DNA from: Ostreococcus mediterraneus
Taxonomy: Eukaryota > Chlorophyta > Mamiellophyceae > Mamiellales > Bathycoccaceae
Direction: 5' to 3'
Assembly: GCA_012295225.1 (NCBI GenBank)
Contig: WMKK01000010.1
Span: 310,001 to 374,000, forward strand
DNA: 64,000 bases
Part shown: positions 36,469 to 45,427 of the stretch, piece after piece
How positions within the stretch are numbered: the first letter of the stretch is position 1
Layout of the letters: each line of letters starts with the position of its first letter
The notes under the pieces: model-generated
Seen by the model: the letters and a program-made list of their open reading frames with translations, nothing else
Told to the model about the DNA's origin: nothing
Databases searched by the model: none
Translations under genes and position numbers: made by a program

Positions 36469-37239
36469 TTAGTACGGTTGGCTATCCGCGCGCCAAGCCA
36501 TCGCGCGCTGTCCATTTGGGTCCTGCTTAAATCCAAGGTCTTCGTACAACCCGAGCACCTTCTTCTCCGCGTACAACGCCACGTTGCAAATGTCTTCCTC
36601 CAACATGCGCTCGACGAGTCTTTCAACCATACCACGCCCGATTCCGTGTCGCTGCCACACTGGACTCACCGCAACGTCCCAAATCGTCGCCGTAAACACG
36701 CCGTCGCTCGTCACCCGAGCGAACGCCACCGTCTGTCCAACCTTTGCAAATCGCGAGTCTCGCGTCGCCACCACCCACAACGACACGTGCGAATTATCAA
36801 TCGCTTTCACGAGCGCCTCATCGGAGCGTCGCGTGAACCCCACCGCGACGAAGAGCTTATTCAAATCATCCAACGAGCGCCCGCCGTTGGTCTCGTCAAA
36901 CTCGAAACGTAATCCCATGTCTTCAAAGTACTCATCCGGGCGCGAGATTCCGCGCGATAGCGACGACGCCGAGCGAATCGAACGCGCGCAATCGTCCGCG
37001 CCCATCACGCCATCGCTGTCGTCCGCGCGCTCGCGCTCGTCCTTGGAGAGTTGTTTTCCTTCGACGCGGTTCGGGACATTCATGAATGGATTCCAAAGCG
37101 CAACGGGCGTGCGCGAGACGCGACGAGTACGCGAGTGACGGCGATCGACGACGCGCGCGGCGCGCGATGTTAACGTCGCCGTCATCGACGTCGACGTCGA
37201 CGTCGACGCGAGCGAGTCGGTGCGCGCGCGTGCGAACAT
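36469..37239 (-). CDS. GNAT-family N-acetyltransferase, probably plastid (SNAT/NSI-like)
   Basis: 256 residues. The first 45 (serine/threonine/arginine-rich) look like a transit peptide. The GNAT fold covers about 105-250, with the acetyl-CoA-binding loop in VSPVWQRHGIGRGMVERLVE (R-x-x-G-x-G/A pattern) and the final strand ALYAEKKVLGLYEDLGF. This arrangement and the end motif recall plant plastid acetyltransferases GNAT2/NSI (serotonin N-acetyltransferase-like), which acetylate protein lysines and N-termini and some amines. Substrate cannot be told from sequence. Confidence 0.8.
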   Translation of the reverse strand: MFARARTDSLASTSTSTSMTATLTSRAARVVDRRHSRTRRVSRTPVALWNPFMNVPNRVEGKQLSKDERERADDSDGVMGADDCARSIRSASSLSRGISRPDEYFEDMGLRFEFDETNGGRSLDDLNKLFVAVGFTRRSDEALVKAIDNSHVSLWVVATRDSRFAKVGQTVAFARVTSDGVFTATIWDVAVSPVWQRHGIGRGMVERLVERMLEEDICNVALYAEKKVLGLYEDLGFKQDPNGQRAMAWRADSQPY

Positions 37240-37361
37240 GCGCGTCGACGACTGAGGACAACCGACGCGACGCGACTCGCTATATTAGGGTATTACACTC
37301 GACACACGACGCGGCAATGACGACGGCTTGACTACGGCTACATACATCTACACATGAATCA

Positions 37362-37978
37362 TCACCCACTCACGCTCGCGGCGCACTGCGCGATGATCTC
37401 TTCGCGTATGCGTTCGTTAAAAATCTTCGCCGTGGCTTCGCGCGCGAGAATGTCTCTAAACAACGGTATATCCGACTGCTTCCCCACCATATTCTTCATG
37501 CCTGCCGCCACCTCGGCATCGCTAACGATGTACTCGCTCGGATCGGGCACGACGCCCGCGAAGCGCACGTCCATGTCATCCGGTGTGCTCATCAAATTTA
37601 AGCACTCGTACCCGAGAAACGCGTACAGCAACGCCGCGAACACCCACATGGGCAACACGCGCGCGTAATGCTGCGTCGTCGCCCCGCTCGGCGCCCCGTA
37701 CGCCTCGAGCGTTTCTTCGCTGGCGAATATCGCAAACAACCACGCGATGAAGGCGACGGTGGTGAGAATCATGCCCGCGAACCCGTACGCTTCCTGCACC
37801 ACGACAACACAACAGTCAGTCAACGCTCGCACGCCCGTCGTCGTCGTCGTCGTCAACGGCGCGCACGCACCGATGGCGACACGTGCGTGAGTTCATCGAC
37901 GTATTCGCGGTCGTCGCGCGTCGACGACCGCGCATCGCGATCGCGCGCGGCGGCTGTCTTGGCGCGCGTGTTGGCCAT
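37362..37978 (-). CDS. PIGP: PIG-P, subunit of GPI N-acetylglucosaminyltransferase
   Basis: Two exons on the minus strand, 37978-37871 and 37793-37362, give 179 residues. Exon 1 encodes a polar leader (MANTRAKTAAARDRDAR, then VDELTHVSPS) and joins in phase 0 to EAYGFAGMILTTVAFIAWLF. The exon 2 start is the family's signature, followed by a second span (YARVLPMWVFAALLYAFLGY) and LNLMSTPDDMD, which matches PIG-P. The rest is soluble. PIG-P is a small ER protein of the complex that makes GlcNAc-PI, the first step in GPI-anchor synthesis. It is head-to-head with the ethanolamine-phosphate cytidylyltransferase gene, 44 bases apart; ethanolamine phosphate is also needed in GPI anchors. Confidence 0.85.
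37794..37870 (-). other. Intron of the PIG-P gene (inferred)
   Basis: On the minus strand: donor GTGCGT from 37870, TTGACTGAC branch region at 37823-37815, acceptor TGCAG ending at 37794; 77 bases. It can be read through, but then the protein would begin with a threonine run instead of the conserved-type polar leader. Confidence 0.85.
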
Positions 37979-38022
37979 GGCTGCGCACAGTGACGACAGT
38001 GTGTGCCGCCGCGTGCGAAGAC

Positions 38023-39246
38023 ATGGTGCTCCAAGTCGCGGTCGGCGCCGCGGCGGGGTTTGCGTTGGCGCGCACGTTGGCGCGTCAGGGCTCGCGCGCG
38101 GCGCCGAGCGATGGTGGCGATGGTAAAGCGCGCGATGACGGTGGTGTTCGCGATGGTGATGATGTTGTTGATGATGATAAAGATGCTGCGCGAAACGCCG
38201 CCGCGGGAAGCAAGAAACCCGTGGTGGTGTACATGGATGGGTGTTTCGATTGCATGCATTACGGACACGCCAACGCGTTGCGGCAAGCCAAGGCGTGCGG
38301 AGACGTGCTCATCGTCGGCGTGGTGAACGACGCGGAAATCAAACGCTGCAAAGGACCGCCGGTGTGCGACGAAGCCGAACGCATCGAGATGGTGCAGGCG
38401 TGCAAGTGGGTGGATGGAGTGATTGGTGATGTCCCTTATGAGGTCACGGATGAGTTTACGGATGAGTTATTCGCGAAACATGGGGTTGATTACGTCGTGC
38501 ACGGGGACGACCCGTGTTTGCTGCCGGATGGCACCGACGCGTACGCGTATCCGAAGAGAATCGGTAGATACAAAGAAATCAAGCGCACCGAAGGCGTGAG
38601 CACGACGGATATACTCGGGCGTTTATTACGAGTCGGGCGCAAGGCGGCTGGTGAGACTTTGGAAGCGGCAGAGGTGAAGGAGGCGACGTTTTGTACGACG
38701 TCGTCTCGCATCGCGCAATTCGGCTCTCGCACATCCGTGCCAGTCGACGGCAAAGTTGTGTACGTGAGCGGCGCCTTTGACGTGTTCAACCGCGGACACG
38801 TAGAAATTTTGCGCAAAGCTAAAGAACTGGGCGATTTTGTACTCGTAGGCGTGCACACAGATGCGGATGTGCGCGCGCGATGCGGCGACGAGCATCCAGT
38901 GCTCAACGAAAAGGAGCGCGCGTTGAGCGTCCTTTCGTGTCGCTACGCCGACGAGGTCGTCATCGGTGCCCCGGCAAAGATAACCAATGATCTATTGACG
39001 ACATTTAATGTCTCCATCGTCGTCGCCGAAGATGAAGACGAATATTTAATCGACGGCGAGGACGTTAACGCTCTCGCCAAGGCGCGCGGATTGTACCGCG
39101 TCGTAGAGCGCGCGCACGGCGCTTCGGTCGCCGGCGTGGCGCAAAAAATCATGGCGAATCGCGCCGAGTTCGAAGCGCGCAACGCACGTAAAGCCAAGAG
39201 TGAATCGGCGTATTACGCCACGAAGAAAACCGTAGCCGAGACGTAG
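38023..39246 (+). CDS. PECT1: CTP:phosphoethanolamine cytidylyltransferase (ECT/PCYT2)
   Basis: 407 residues from the ATG at 38023. A hydrophobic N-terminus (MVLQVAVGAAAGFALARTLA) resembles the outer-membrane anchor of plant PECT1. Two cytidylyltransferase domains follow: the first (about 65-215) has GCFDCMHYGHANALRQAK and KRTEGVSTTDILGRLL, the active motifs; the second (about 245-375) has GAFDVFNRGHVEILRKAKELG, where HxGH is changed to NxGH, and lacks an RTEGxST motif. It makes CDP-ethanolamine from CTP and phosphoethanolamine for phosphatidylethanolamine synthesis. Loss of motifs in the second half is usual for the family, where that half is largely regulatory. Confidence 0.93.
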   Translation: MVLQVAVGAAAGFALARTLARQGSRAAPSDGGDGKARDDGGVRDGDDVVDDDKDAARNAAAGSKKPVVVYMDGCFDCMHYGHANALRQAKACGDVLIVGVVNDAEIKRCKGPPVCDEAERIEMVQACKWVDGVIGDVPYEVTDEFTDELFAKHGVDYVVHGDDPCLLPDGTDAYAYPKRIGRYKEIKRTEGVSTTDILGRLLRVGRKAAGETLEAAEVKEATFCTTSSRIAQFGSRTSVPVDGKVVYVSGAFDVFNRGHVEILRKAKELGDFVLVGVHTDADVRARCGDEHPVLNEKERALSVLSCRYADEVVIGAPAKITNDLLTTFNVSIVVAEDEDEYLIDGEDVNALAKARGLYRVVERAHGASVAGVAQKIMANRAEFEARNARKAKSESAYYATKKTVAET

Positions 39247-39298
39247 TAGTAGTACAATGTATTCGATGCCACAGCCGCGAGCGAGTCCTCGCGAGAGC

Positions 39299-39322
39299 CC
39301 CAAACCCAAACCCAAACCCAAA
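39299..39322 (+). repeat. Short CCCAAA tandem repeat
   Basis: Four copies of CCCAAA just after the cytidylyltransferase gene. It differs from the plant-type telomere unit CCCTAAA by the missing T, so it is taken as a simple repeat. Confidence 0.85.
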
Positions 39323-39390
39323 CGCGCGAGAGAGAGACAAACATCATCACGTCAAGAAAGCAGTACGTGGGGTGAACTAAAAATTACAAT

Positions 39391-39420
39391 CATCATCATC
39401 ATCATCATCGATCGATCGAT
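39391..39420. repeat. CAT repeat running into an ATCG repeat
   Basis: Six CAT units (39391-39408) merge into ATCG units up to the QCR7 stop codon, in the 3' region shared by the two convergent genes. Confidence 0.85.
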
Positions 39421-39788
39421 TACGGAATTTGTCTATTATACGGCTGCGTCGTCCCCAACGCCGCCCGTTCCGCGCGCTCCCGCTTCACCTCCTCCACCAC
39501 TGGCGTCAAATAAAAATCAAACGGCGTCTGCATCGCTTGCTCCTCCTTTGACAAATACACGTGCTTGAGCGATAAATCCATCGCACGCTTCAATCGCTGT
39601 TGTCGCATATCGCGCTCCTCCGCGCTTAATCGCTTAATCGCTTCACCGACGTCTAAATCTTGCCCTTCATCCAACAAATCGTCGTAGCGCAAGCCATACT
39701 TGCGAAGCTCATTCCCGACGTTCGCGCGGTACGCCGCGCTCGCGGACTTGATCCACGGCGCGAACATCTTCTGGAGTGCGCGAGACAT
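39420..39788 (-). CDS. QCR7: Cytochrome bc1 complex subunit 7 (QCR7)
   Basis: 122 residues, the standard length of plant QCR7, from the ATG at 39788. Visible: WIKSASAAYRANVGNELRKYGLRYDDLLDE, shown here in part as NELRKYGLRYDDLL, then EAIKRL, RQQRLKRAMDLSLKHVYL and the C-terminal YLTPVVEEVKRERAERAALG. QCR7 (UQCRB) is a matrix-side helical subunit needed for assembly of mitochondrial complex III. The same frame stays open upstream to 40799, but that stretch is arginine/serine/proline filler opposite another gene and is not included. A GATC-rich repeat (39855-39884) lies in its upstream region. Confidence 0.95.
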   Translation of the reverse strand: MSRALQKMFAPWIKSASAAYRANVGNELRKYGLRYDDLLDEGQDLDVGEAIKRLSAEERDMRQQRLKRAMDLSLKHVYLSKEEQAMQTPFDFYLTPVVEEVKRERAERAALGTTQPYNRQIP

Positions 39789-39854
39789 GGTGTCGGCTCG
39801 CCTCGGATCGGTCGCGCGCGCGGCTCTGGCGACGCGATCGGTCGAGCGACGACG

Positions 39855-39884
39855 CGATCGATCGGTCGATCGATCGATCGATCG
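39855..39884. repeat. CGAT simple repeat
   Basis: Seven or so CGAT units with one change, between QCR7 and the divergent kinesin-like gene. Self-complementary, so it could form a hairpin. Confidence 0.85.
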
Positions 39885-40060
39885 CGTGACGGACCCTGTC
39901 GTCGTTCGCCTGGTCACGATTGGTCGTCGTGCGTTCGCCTGGTCATGATTGGTCAACGCCACAGGGCTCGGCGCGCCCGCGCATTCAAACCGCGCGCGAG
40001 CTGTCCGTCCGTCAGACGTCGGCGCTGGACGCCGGGACGCCGCGCGCATCGACGCCTTCG

Positions 40061-42784
40061 ATGTCGCGATGCGCGCTGGGCGCGCACGTGATCCCGTGCG
40101 TCGGCGCGGACGACGGCGGCGCGACGGCGGCGGCGCGGGATCACGATGGGGACGTTGTCGCGCCCGGGGCGCGCGCCATGACGCGGGCGTTGACGTCGCT
40201 GCGGCGCTCGCGCGCGGCGGACTCGTGCGAGTACATGGACGCGTCGACGTCGTATGAGACGTATTGTGCGTTCGTGCTCGAGCGGGCGATGGAGGCGTTC
40301 GTGCATGGGCGAGATTCGGCGGTGTTTGCGCTGAGCGGGACGCGAGGCGCGGCGGCGGAGACGACGGCTCGGGCGAGGGTGGTGGAGCGCGCGATCGCGC
40401 GGATTGAAGAGCGCGTGGAGGGGTTGCCTCGAGGGTCGTTTGAGTTATCGGCGACGTGCGTTGGGGTTGGGCTGGAGGATAAGGCGCAGGCGAAGGATTT
40501 ATTGGATGGTTTGACGACGGCGCGGGACGACGGCGCGCGTCGAGCCGACGGGACGCGGGACGGCGGCGATGCGAGCGAGCGCGGCGTGACTGTGGTGCAC
40601 ATTGAAAACGCGCGCGATGGCACGCTTGCGTTTGAGAGTGCGATGAAGCGGGCGGCGATGGTGTTTGCGGAAGGAGTGTCGAAACGCGCGGGTGCGCGAG
40701 ACGTCGCCGACCATCACGCGATTTTCTCGCTGCGTTTGAAACTTCGCGCGAACGACGACGACGACGACGATGGCGGTGGTGAGGCGCAAGGCGAAACAAT
40801 CACGCGTTTACACTTTGTTATGCTCGCTCCGTACGTACCCGCGCCTGGGCTGTTTGGCGGGCAAGAAAATCGCACCGCGCGCGTTCGATGTACGCGCTCC
40901 ATGACGGCGTTGATGGCGGTGCTCCGCGACGTCGGCGCGGGCGGCGAAGACGCGTTTCGGCGCATTAAGACATGGCGAGACTCGCCGCTGACGAAACTCA
41001 TGTGGGGTTGCGGTATGGCTGATCTCAAGTGCGCCACGCTCATGGTGCTCGTTGAACATAAGCTACGATACTCGGTGGATGGCGACGAGACGTCGGATTT
41101 AACGCTCTCGCCCGAAGCCGAAGGCGCGTTGAAATTCGCCATGCAAGTCAAGGAACACGCCGAGGAGGCGGACGGTGTCGGTGCGCACGAAGCGCCCGCG
41201 CCCCGTACGCACGAACCTCCAGCGCCGACGCCCACGAAGCGCGCCGCGGTGACGCCGTCAGCGACGACGGGGGGTAATTTGAAGACGTTGCGCGCCGAAG
41301 CGCCCGCGGCGGCGAAGAAATCCGCAAACGAACATCGCGCGCCGCATCCGCAGCGCGTCGAAAGCGACATCGTTCGAGGCACAAAGATCTCTCCCGAGCA
41401 CATCGACGCCATCATTCGCGTCATTCGTACGCACGTTCATGGACTCAACGGCCGTCGCATGGAGAGTACGATTCGGAATTTAGCCACCGAATGGACGCAA
41501 ATGGCGCGCGCGCACGAGAGTATCATCGATGAGTTTGCTGCGCTCGAGACGCAACTCACGAATGCGCAAACGCGCGAAGACGAAGCGGTGCAGTACGCCG
41601 AGCAAGTTGCCGCCGACTTGGCGGTGGCATCGCGATGGTGCGAGACTTTGGAGGCTGAGCAGGCGACGATGAGCGAACGCATCGAGCGCGCGGCTCGGGA
41701 CGCCGCCGCAGCGGCGGAGGCGAGAGCCGATGCCATAGAGCGTCGCGCGCAGGCGCTCGAGCTTCAGCTCGTCCGTAATTCTGTTCCAGAGATGGAACGC
41801 GTTCGCGACGAAGCGGAAGAAGCCGCAAAGCAGGCGATGGAGAAGTATAGAGCTGAGCAAGACGCGCACGCGAAGACGCGAGAGGCGCTCGGCGGCGAAA
41901 CGAGCGCCAAGCGCGCGCTCATTGAACAAGTAGAGTTCTTACAAGCCCGGCTTGAGGAAAGTGACAGCGCGCGTGCGAGTGACCGTGCGGAGATAGACCG
42001 CACGCGCGAGGAACTTCGGGCGCGTTTTGCGGCTGAGGGTACGTTGCGCGATGAATTAACGTCGATGCAGCGAGAGCATGAAACCGAGCTGAAGCGGGCG
42101 CGGGACGCCGCGCAAAAGCTCGAAGACACGCTCGCACGCGTCACACGCGAGCGCGACGACGCACGGCATAGAGTTCAGCGCGGCGAGGAGGATCTCATCG
42201 AAAGCCGCGCGAACGCACAGGCGAGCTTGCTTAATGTGGAGTCGTTGCAAGCGGCGGCAAACGAAGCCAAGGCGGCGCAATCAGAGACGCAACGGCAACT
42301 CGAGCGCATCAAGCTTGAGAACTCAGACTTACTCGTGCAAGTAAAACATGCGACGCGTGAGCTGGAGGAAACTTCTACAGCGCTGAACAAGTTGCAAGAC
42401 AAGCTAGATGAACTCGAGACGGAATCGGAAGACTCCGCGCGCAAGCGTCGAGCGGCGGATGACGAAGCGCATGATTTACGCCAAGTCATCACCGATCTCG
42501 AACTCAGAATCAAGTCCATGGACATGGATCGCGAAATTGCCTACCAAGCTGCCGATGTCGCGCGCGTAGAGAACGCCAAGCTCACCGCCGAGGTGATGGA
42601 TTTGACTGATGACGTCAGTCGATTGAAATCTTCGCTCGAGCAATCGCGCGCGGCGACGCGCGCGTTGCTCGACGAAGAAGCGTCTCGACTCGCACGTCTC
42701 GCCCCACCAGCCGCACTAGAAGAGTACACCACACCGTCGTGGCTTAGCGACACCAGCTGGCAAACCTTAGCGCCAGCGTCATAG
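40061..42784 (+). CDS. Kinesin-like protein with a degenerate motor and long coiled coil
   Basis: 907 residues from the ATG at 40061. The first 370 residues follow a kinesin motor piece by piece but without its active residues: YETYCAFVLERAMEAFVHG is the helix before the P-loop; SAVFALSGTRGAA stands where FAYGQTGSGKT belongs; HAIFSLRL keeps part of switch I; RLHFVMLAPYVP replaces the DLAGSE of switch II; SMTALMAVLRDV and WRDSPLTKLMWG match INKSLxALxxVI and YRDSKLTxLL. The Walker lysine and switch II aspartate are missing, so nucleotide hydrolysis is unlikely. A proline/alanine linker leads to about 420 residues of coiled coil (about 460-880). The model is Vik1-type non-motor kinesin partners. 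The relation is by pattern and should be tested by structure comparison. Confidence 0.72.
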   Translation: MSRCALGAHVIPCVGADDGGATAAARDHDGDVVAPGARAMTRALTSLRRSRAADSCEYMDASTSYETYCAFVLERAMEAFVHGRDSAVFALSGTRGAAAETTARARVVERAIARIEERVEGLPRGSFELSATCVGVGLEDKAQAKDLLDGLTTARDDGARRADGTRDGGDASERGVTVVHIENARDGTLAFESAMKRAAMVFAEGVSKRAGARDVADHHAIFSLRLKLRANDDDDDDGGGEAQGETITRLHFVMLAPYVPAPGLFGGQENRTARVRCTRSMTALMAVLRDVGAGGEDAFRRIKTWRDSPLTKLMWGCGMADLKCATLMVLVEHKLRYSVDGDETSDLTLSPEAEGALKFAMQVKEHAEEADGVGAHEAPAPRTHEPPAPTPTKRAAVTPSATTGGNLKTLRAEAPAAAKKSANEHRAPHPQRVESDIVRGTKISPEHIDAIIRVIRTHVHGLNGRRMESTIRNLATEWTQMARAHESIIDEFAALETQLTNAQTREDEAVQYAEQVAADLAVASRWCETLEAEQATMSERIERAARDAAAAAEARADAIERRAQALELQLVRNSVPEMERVRDEAEEAAKQAMEKYRAEQDAHAKTREALGGETSAKRALIEQVEFLQARLEESDSARASDRAEIDRTREELRARFAAEGTLRDELTSMQREHETELKRARDAAQKLEDTLARVTRERDDARHRVQRGEEDLIESRANAQASLLNVESLQAAANEAKAAQSETQRQLERIKLENSDLLVQVKHATRELEETSTALNKLQDKLDELETESEDSARKRRAADDEAHDLRQVITDLELRIKSMDMDREIAYQAADVARVENAKLTAEVMDLTDDVSRLKSSLEQSRAATRALLDEEASRLARLAPPAALEEYTTPSWLSDTSWQTLAPAS

Positions 42785-42865
42785 AAATATATACACCGCG
42801 CTCGCGCCGCGTACCCATGACTCTTCGTATCCCATGACGCTTCATATTCTGACGCATCGCATCGC

Positions 42866-45427
42866 ATGTCGCACCTCCCCGCCGACGCCGACGTGCCGCA
42901 CATTGAAGATGCCGCGCGCGTCTTCTTGTGCATCAAGACCCTCGCTGGCGCGCGCACTCTCGGATGCGCGCTCTTCGACCGCGACGCCAACGCCATGAGC
43001 CTCACCGAGGCCCACCTCAACGACGACGACGACGACGACTTCCTGCGTCTCGTGATGACATCCGCGATGGCAGACGTGATTTACTGCACGCCGCACGCCA
43101 AACCCACGATAGACGCGATGCGTGCTCGTGATAGTGCGTCGAACGCGGCGCACGTCGTCGTCGTACCAGTGAAAGAATTTCCCGCGCGCGCGAACGCCGC
43201 GGAAGCGTTGCGAGCGCTCGGCGGCTTTGCTGATCGCGACGTTCTCGGCGCGAGCGTCGACGTGAGCGAAGAATTCGCGTTGAGCGCAGCTGGGGCATTG
43301 ACGCGCGTGTTGAGCTTGAATGCGGCGATTGCGCTGGAGTTGCACGGCACGCCGGTACGTATTCAACAATTTTTGGTCGACAGGTACGCGCACGTCGACC
43401 GCGAGACGCTGTGCGCGATTGGCATATTTGTTCCGCTCGAGTTTCGTCGCGTCAGCGCGTCGTGCGGAACATTTTCGAAGGATATTTTTGAGCTATTCAA
43501 CACGACGACGACGTCAGGCGGTGGAAGATTACTTGAAACGTGGTTTCGGCGACCGCTTCGGGACATCGACGTCATCGGCGAGCGGCTGGATTGCGTAGAA
43601 CATTTCACGCGCTCTGGCGTCGTCGAACGTTTACGCGCGCGCTTGACGTCTAAATTGGATTGCCATTCTTTGTTGGTAAAAATGGCGAGCGACGTGCGAT
43701 CGGCGTCGAAATCAAAGTCGGATTGGCGACGAATCATCGCGCATTTGGACGCGATTGAGAAGTTTCACGACGCTCTGCTCGACGAAGCGTACGCTGGTGT
43801 TGGAATACATACGGCGCCGACGGCGATTCAAGACTTTATCGAGTGCGCGTCCGTTCGCGTCCCGCGTCTTCGTAAAATAATCGACGCCGTCGTCCGCGTC
43901 GATGAAATCTACGAACTCATGCACGATGACGATGCCGACTCGCCGGGCGTTAGTTACGTCAGTTACGTCCGGCATGGCGCGTGTCGCGAGTTGGATGATT
44001 TGCGCGCCATGTATCACGGCTTGCCTGACTTACTGCGTAAAGTTCGCGACGCCGAACTCGAACGCGTGCCGCGATTCTTGCGTAATCGCGCCGTCGACGC
44101 GACGATCGAATTAAAGTACCTTCCGCAGATTGGATATTTGGTGAAATGCGAAGGCCGTCTGCCCGAGGCGTACGCGAACGAGCTCGGCTACGCGCAGGCG
44201 TTCGATCGAGGCGACGCGACGTTTTACGAAGCCGAATGTGGAGTGCGCATTCGTGATGAGATTGGTGACGTACTCACGGCAATCATGGATTGTCAGGAAA
44301 GCGTCTTGAACGAGCTTCGACAAGAAATTGTCGCGCATTCGACGCTACTTCGCGACATCGAGCGTTGCGTGTCGGAAATCGACGCGCTCGTAGCGCTCGC
44401 CGAAGCCGCGCAGGCGCACGCGCTCGTTCGACCAACGCTCGTGGATGACGACGAGTTACATGTTGAAGGCGCACGGCATCCGTTGTATGAAGCGTTCATC
44501 GACCACCAGTTTATTCCGCATGACATTTCGATGCCATCCGATCGAGAGCGCGTCGTCGTGCTCACGGGTCCGAATGGCTCGGGCAAGACGGTGGTGTTGC
44601 AAACGGTCGGGCTGATTACATTTCTCGCGCACGTAGGTTCTTTTGTTCCAGCAAAACGCGCGACGATTGGGCTGACGGATAGAATTTTCTCGCGCATGGT
44701 TTCCTTCGCGCCAGAAAAGGTTGGGACCAAGGAAGACTGTGAAGAATGCGCGTTTACGCACGAGCTAAATCAAATGGCTCGAATGATGAATAACGGCACC
44801 GGACGAAGCTTGTGCTTGATTGACGAATTTGGAACCACTACAGAGAGCGAGGACGGCATGTGTCTTTTAGCGGCGATGATTTATCATTTGGCTACGCTCA
44901 AATATCCTCCAAAATGCTTTTTCACGACGCACTTTAGAGAAGTGTGCGATGACACAATCGTACCGCGCGTTGAGCAAATCGCGCATCGACGCATGCGAAT
45001 CATTATGAAACCACCCGCGCCGGCGACGAAGATGACAGACGGGCGTGAATCTGTCAACATTGTCTTTCTATACCAATACGAAGAAGGTGTGAGCGACGAT
45101 TCACTCGCCCTGGAGACGTGTAAACTCGTTGGAATGCCACAAGAAGTGATTGATCGAATCAAGGAGCTCAAGGAACGCGACGAGGCGATTCGGCGCGGCG
45201 AAGAGGTCCCGGCGCTCGAACCAGTAGCAGATCCGCACCAGGAGTACAAATTCCGCGTGTGCGAGGCGCTCGTGAACCGATACAACGCGTGTAAAGCCGA
45301 CCCGACGGATGATAACTTGGATGACTTCATCGAATTTTATCACTCGCTTGGCATTGATGAATACATGGATATTAAAACCGATACATTAGATGAGAGATTC
45401 GTCGGCCCTGAAACGACGCATGGATAA
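42866..45427 (+). CDS. MSH5: Meiotic MutS homolog MSH5
   Basis: 853 residues. No mismatch-recognition domain (Phe-x-Glu) is present, as expected for MSH4/MSH5. The core and lever parts include FSKDIFELFNTTTTSGGGRLLETWFRRP, quoted here in short as GRLLETWFRRPL, then LKYLPQIGYLV. The ATPase has Walker A GPNGSGKTVVLQ, ECAFTHELNQMARMM, and Walker B LCLIDEFGTTTESEDG, followed by FFTTHFREV. The usual DEFGxGT is DEFGTTT here. MSH4-MSH5 clamps stabilise crossover intermediates in meiosis I. The C-terminal part has a charged helix-turn-helix tail. The choice of MSH5 over MSH4 rests on the LPQIGYLV motif and overall order. Confidence 0.88.
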   Translation: MSHLPADADVPHIEDAARVFLCIKTLAGARTLGCALFDRDANAMSLTEAHLNDDDDDDFLRLVMTSAMADVIYCTPHAKPTIDAMRARDSASNAAHVVVVPVKEFPARANAAEALRALGGFADRDVLGASVDVSEEFALSAAGALTRVLSLNAAIALELHGTPVRIQQFLVDRYAHVDRETLCAIGIFVPLEFRRVSASCGTFSKDIFELFNTTTTSGGGRLLETWFRRPLRDIDVIGERLDCVEHFTRSGVVERLRARLTSKLDCHSLLVKMASDVRSASKSKSDWRRIIAHLDAIEKFHDALLDEAYAGVGIHTAPTAIQDFIECASVRVPRLRKIIDAVVRVDEIYELMHDDDADSPGVSYVSYVRHGACRELDDLRAMYHGLPDLLRKVRDAELERVPRFLRNRAVDATIELKYLPQIGYLVKCEGRLPEAYANELGYAQAFDRGDATFYEAECGVRIRDEIGDVLTAIMDCQESVLNELRQEIVAHSTLLRDIERCVSEIDALVALAEAAQAHALVRPTLVDDDELHVEGARHPLYEAFIDHQFIPHDISMPSDRERVVVLTGPNGSGKTVVLQTVGLITFLAHVGSFVPAKRATIGLTDRIFSRMVSFAPEKVGTKEDCEECAFTHELNQMARMMNNGTGRSLCLIDEFGTTTESEDGMCLLAAMIYHLATLKYPPKCFFTTHFREVCDDTIVPRVEQIAHRRMRIIMKPPAPATKMTDGRESVNIVFLYQYEEGVSDDSLALETCKLVGMPQEVIDRIKELKERDEAIRRGEEVPALEPVADPHQEYKFRVCEALVNRYNACKADPTDDNLDDFIEFYHSLGIDEYMDIKTDTLDERFVGPETTHG

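Noticed and set aside
39299-39322. Possible internal telomere repeat
   Set aside because: The unit is CCCAAA, not CCCTAAA, and there are only four copies.
39789-40799. Upstream extension of the QCR7 frame
   Set aside because: QCR7 has its normal length and start at 39788, and the extension is proline/arginine/serine filler opposite another gene.
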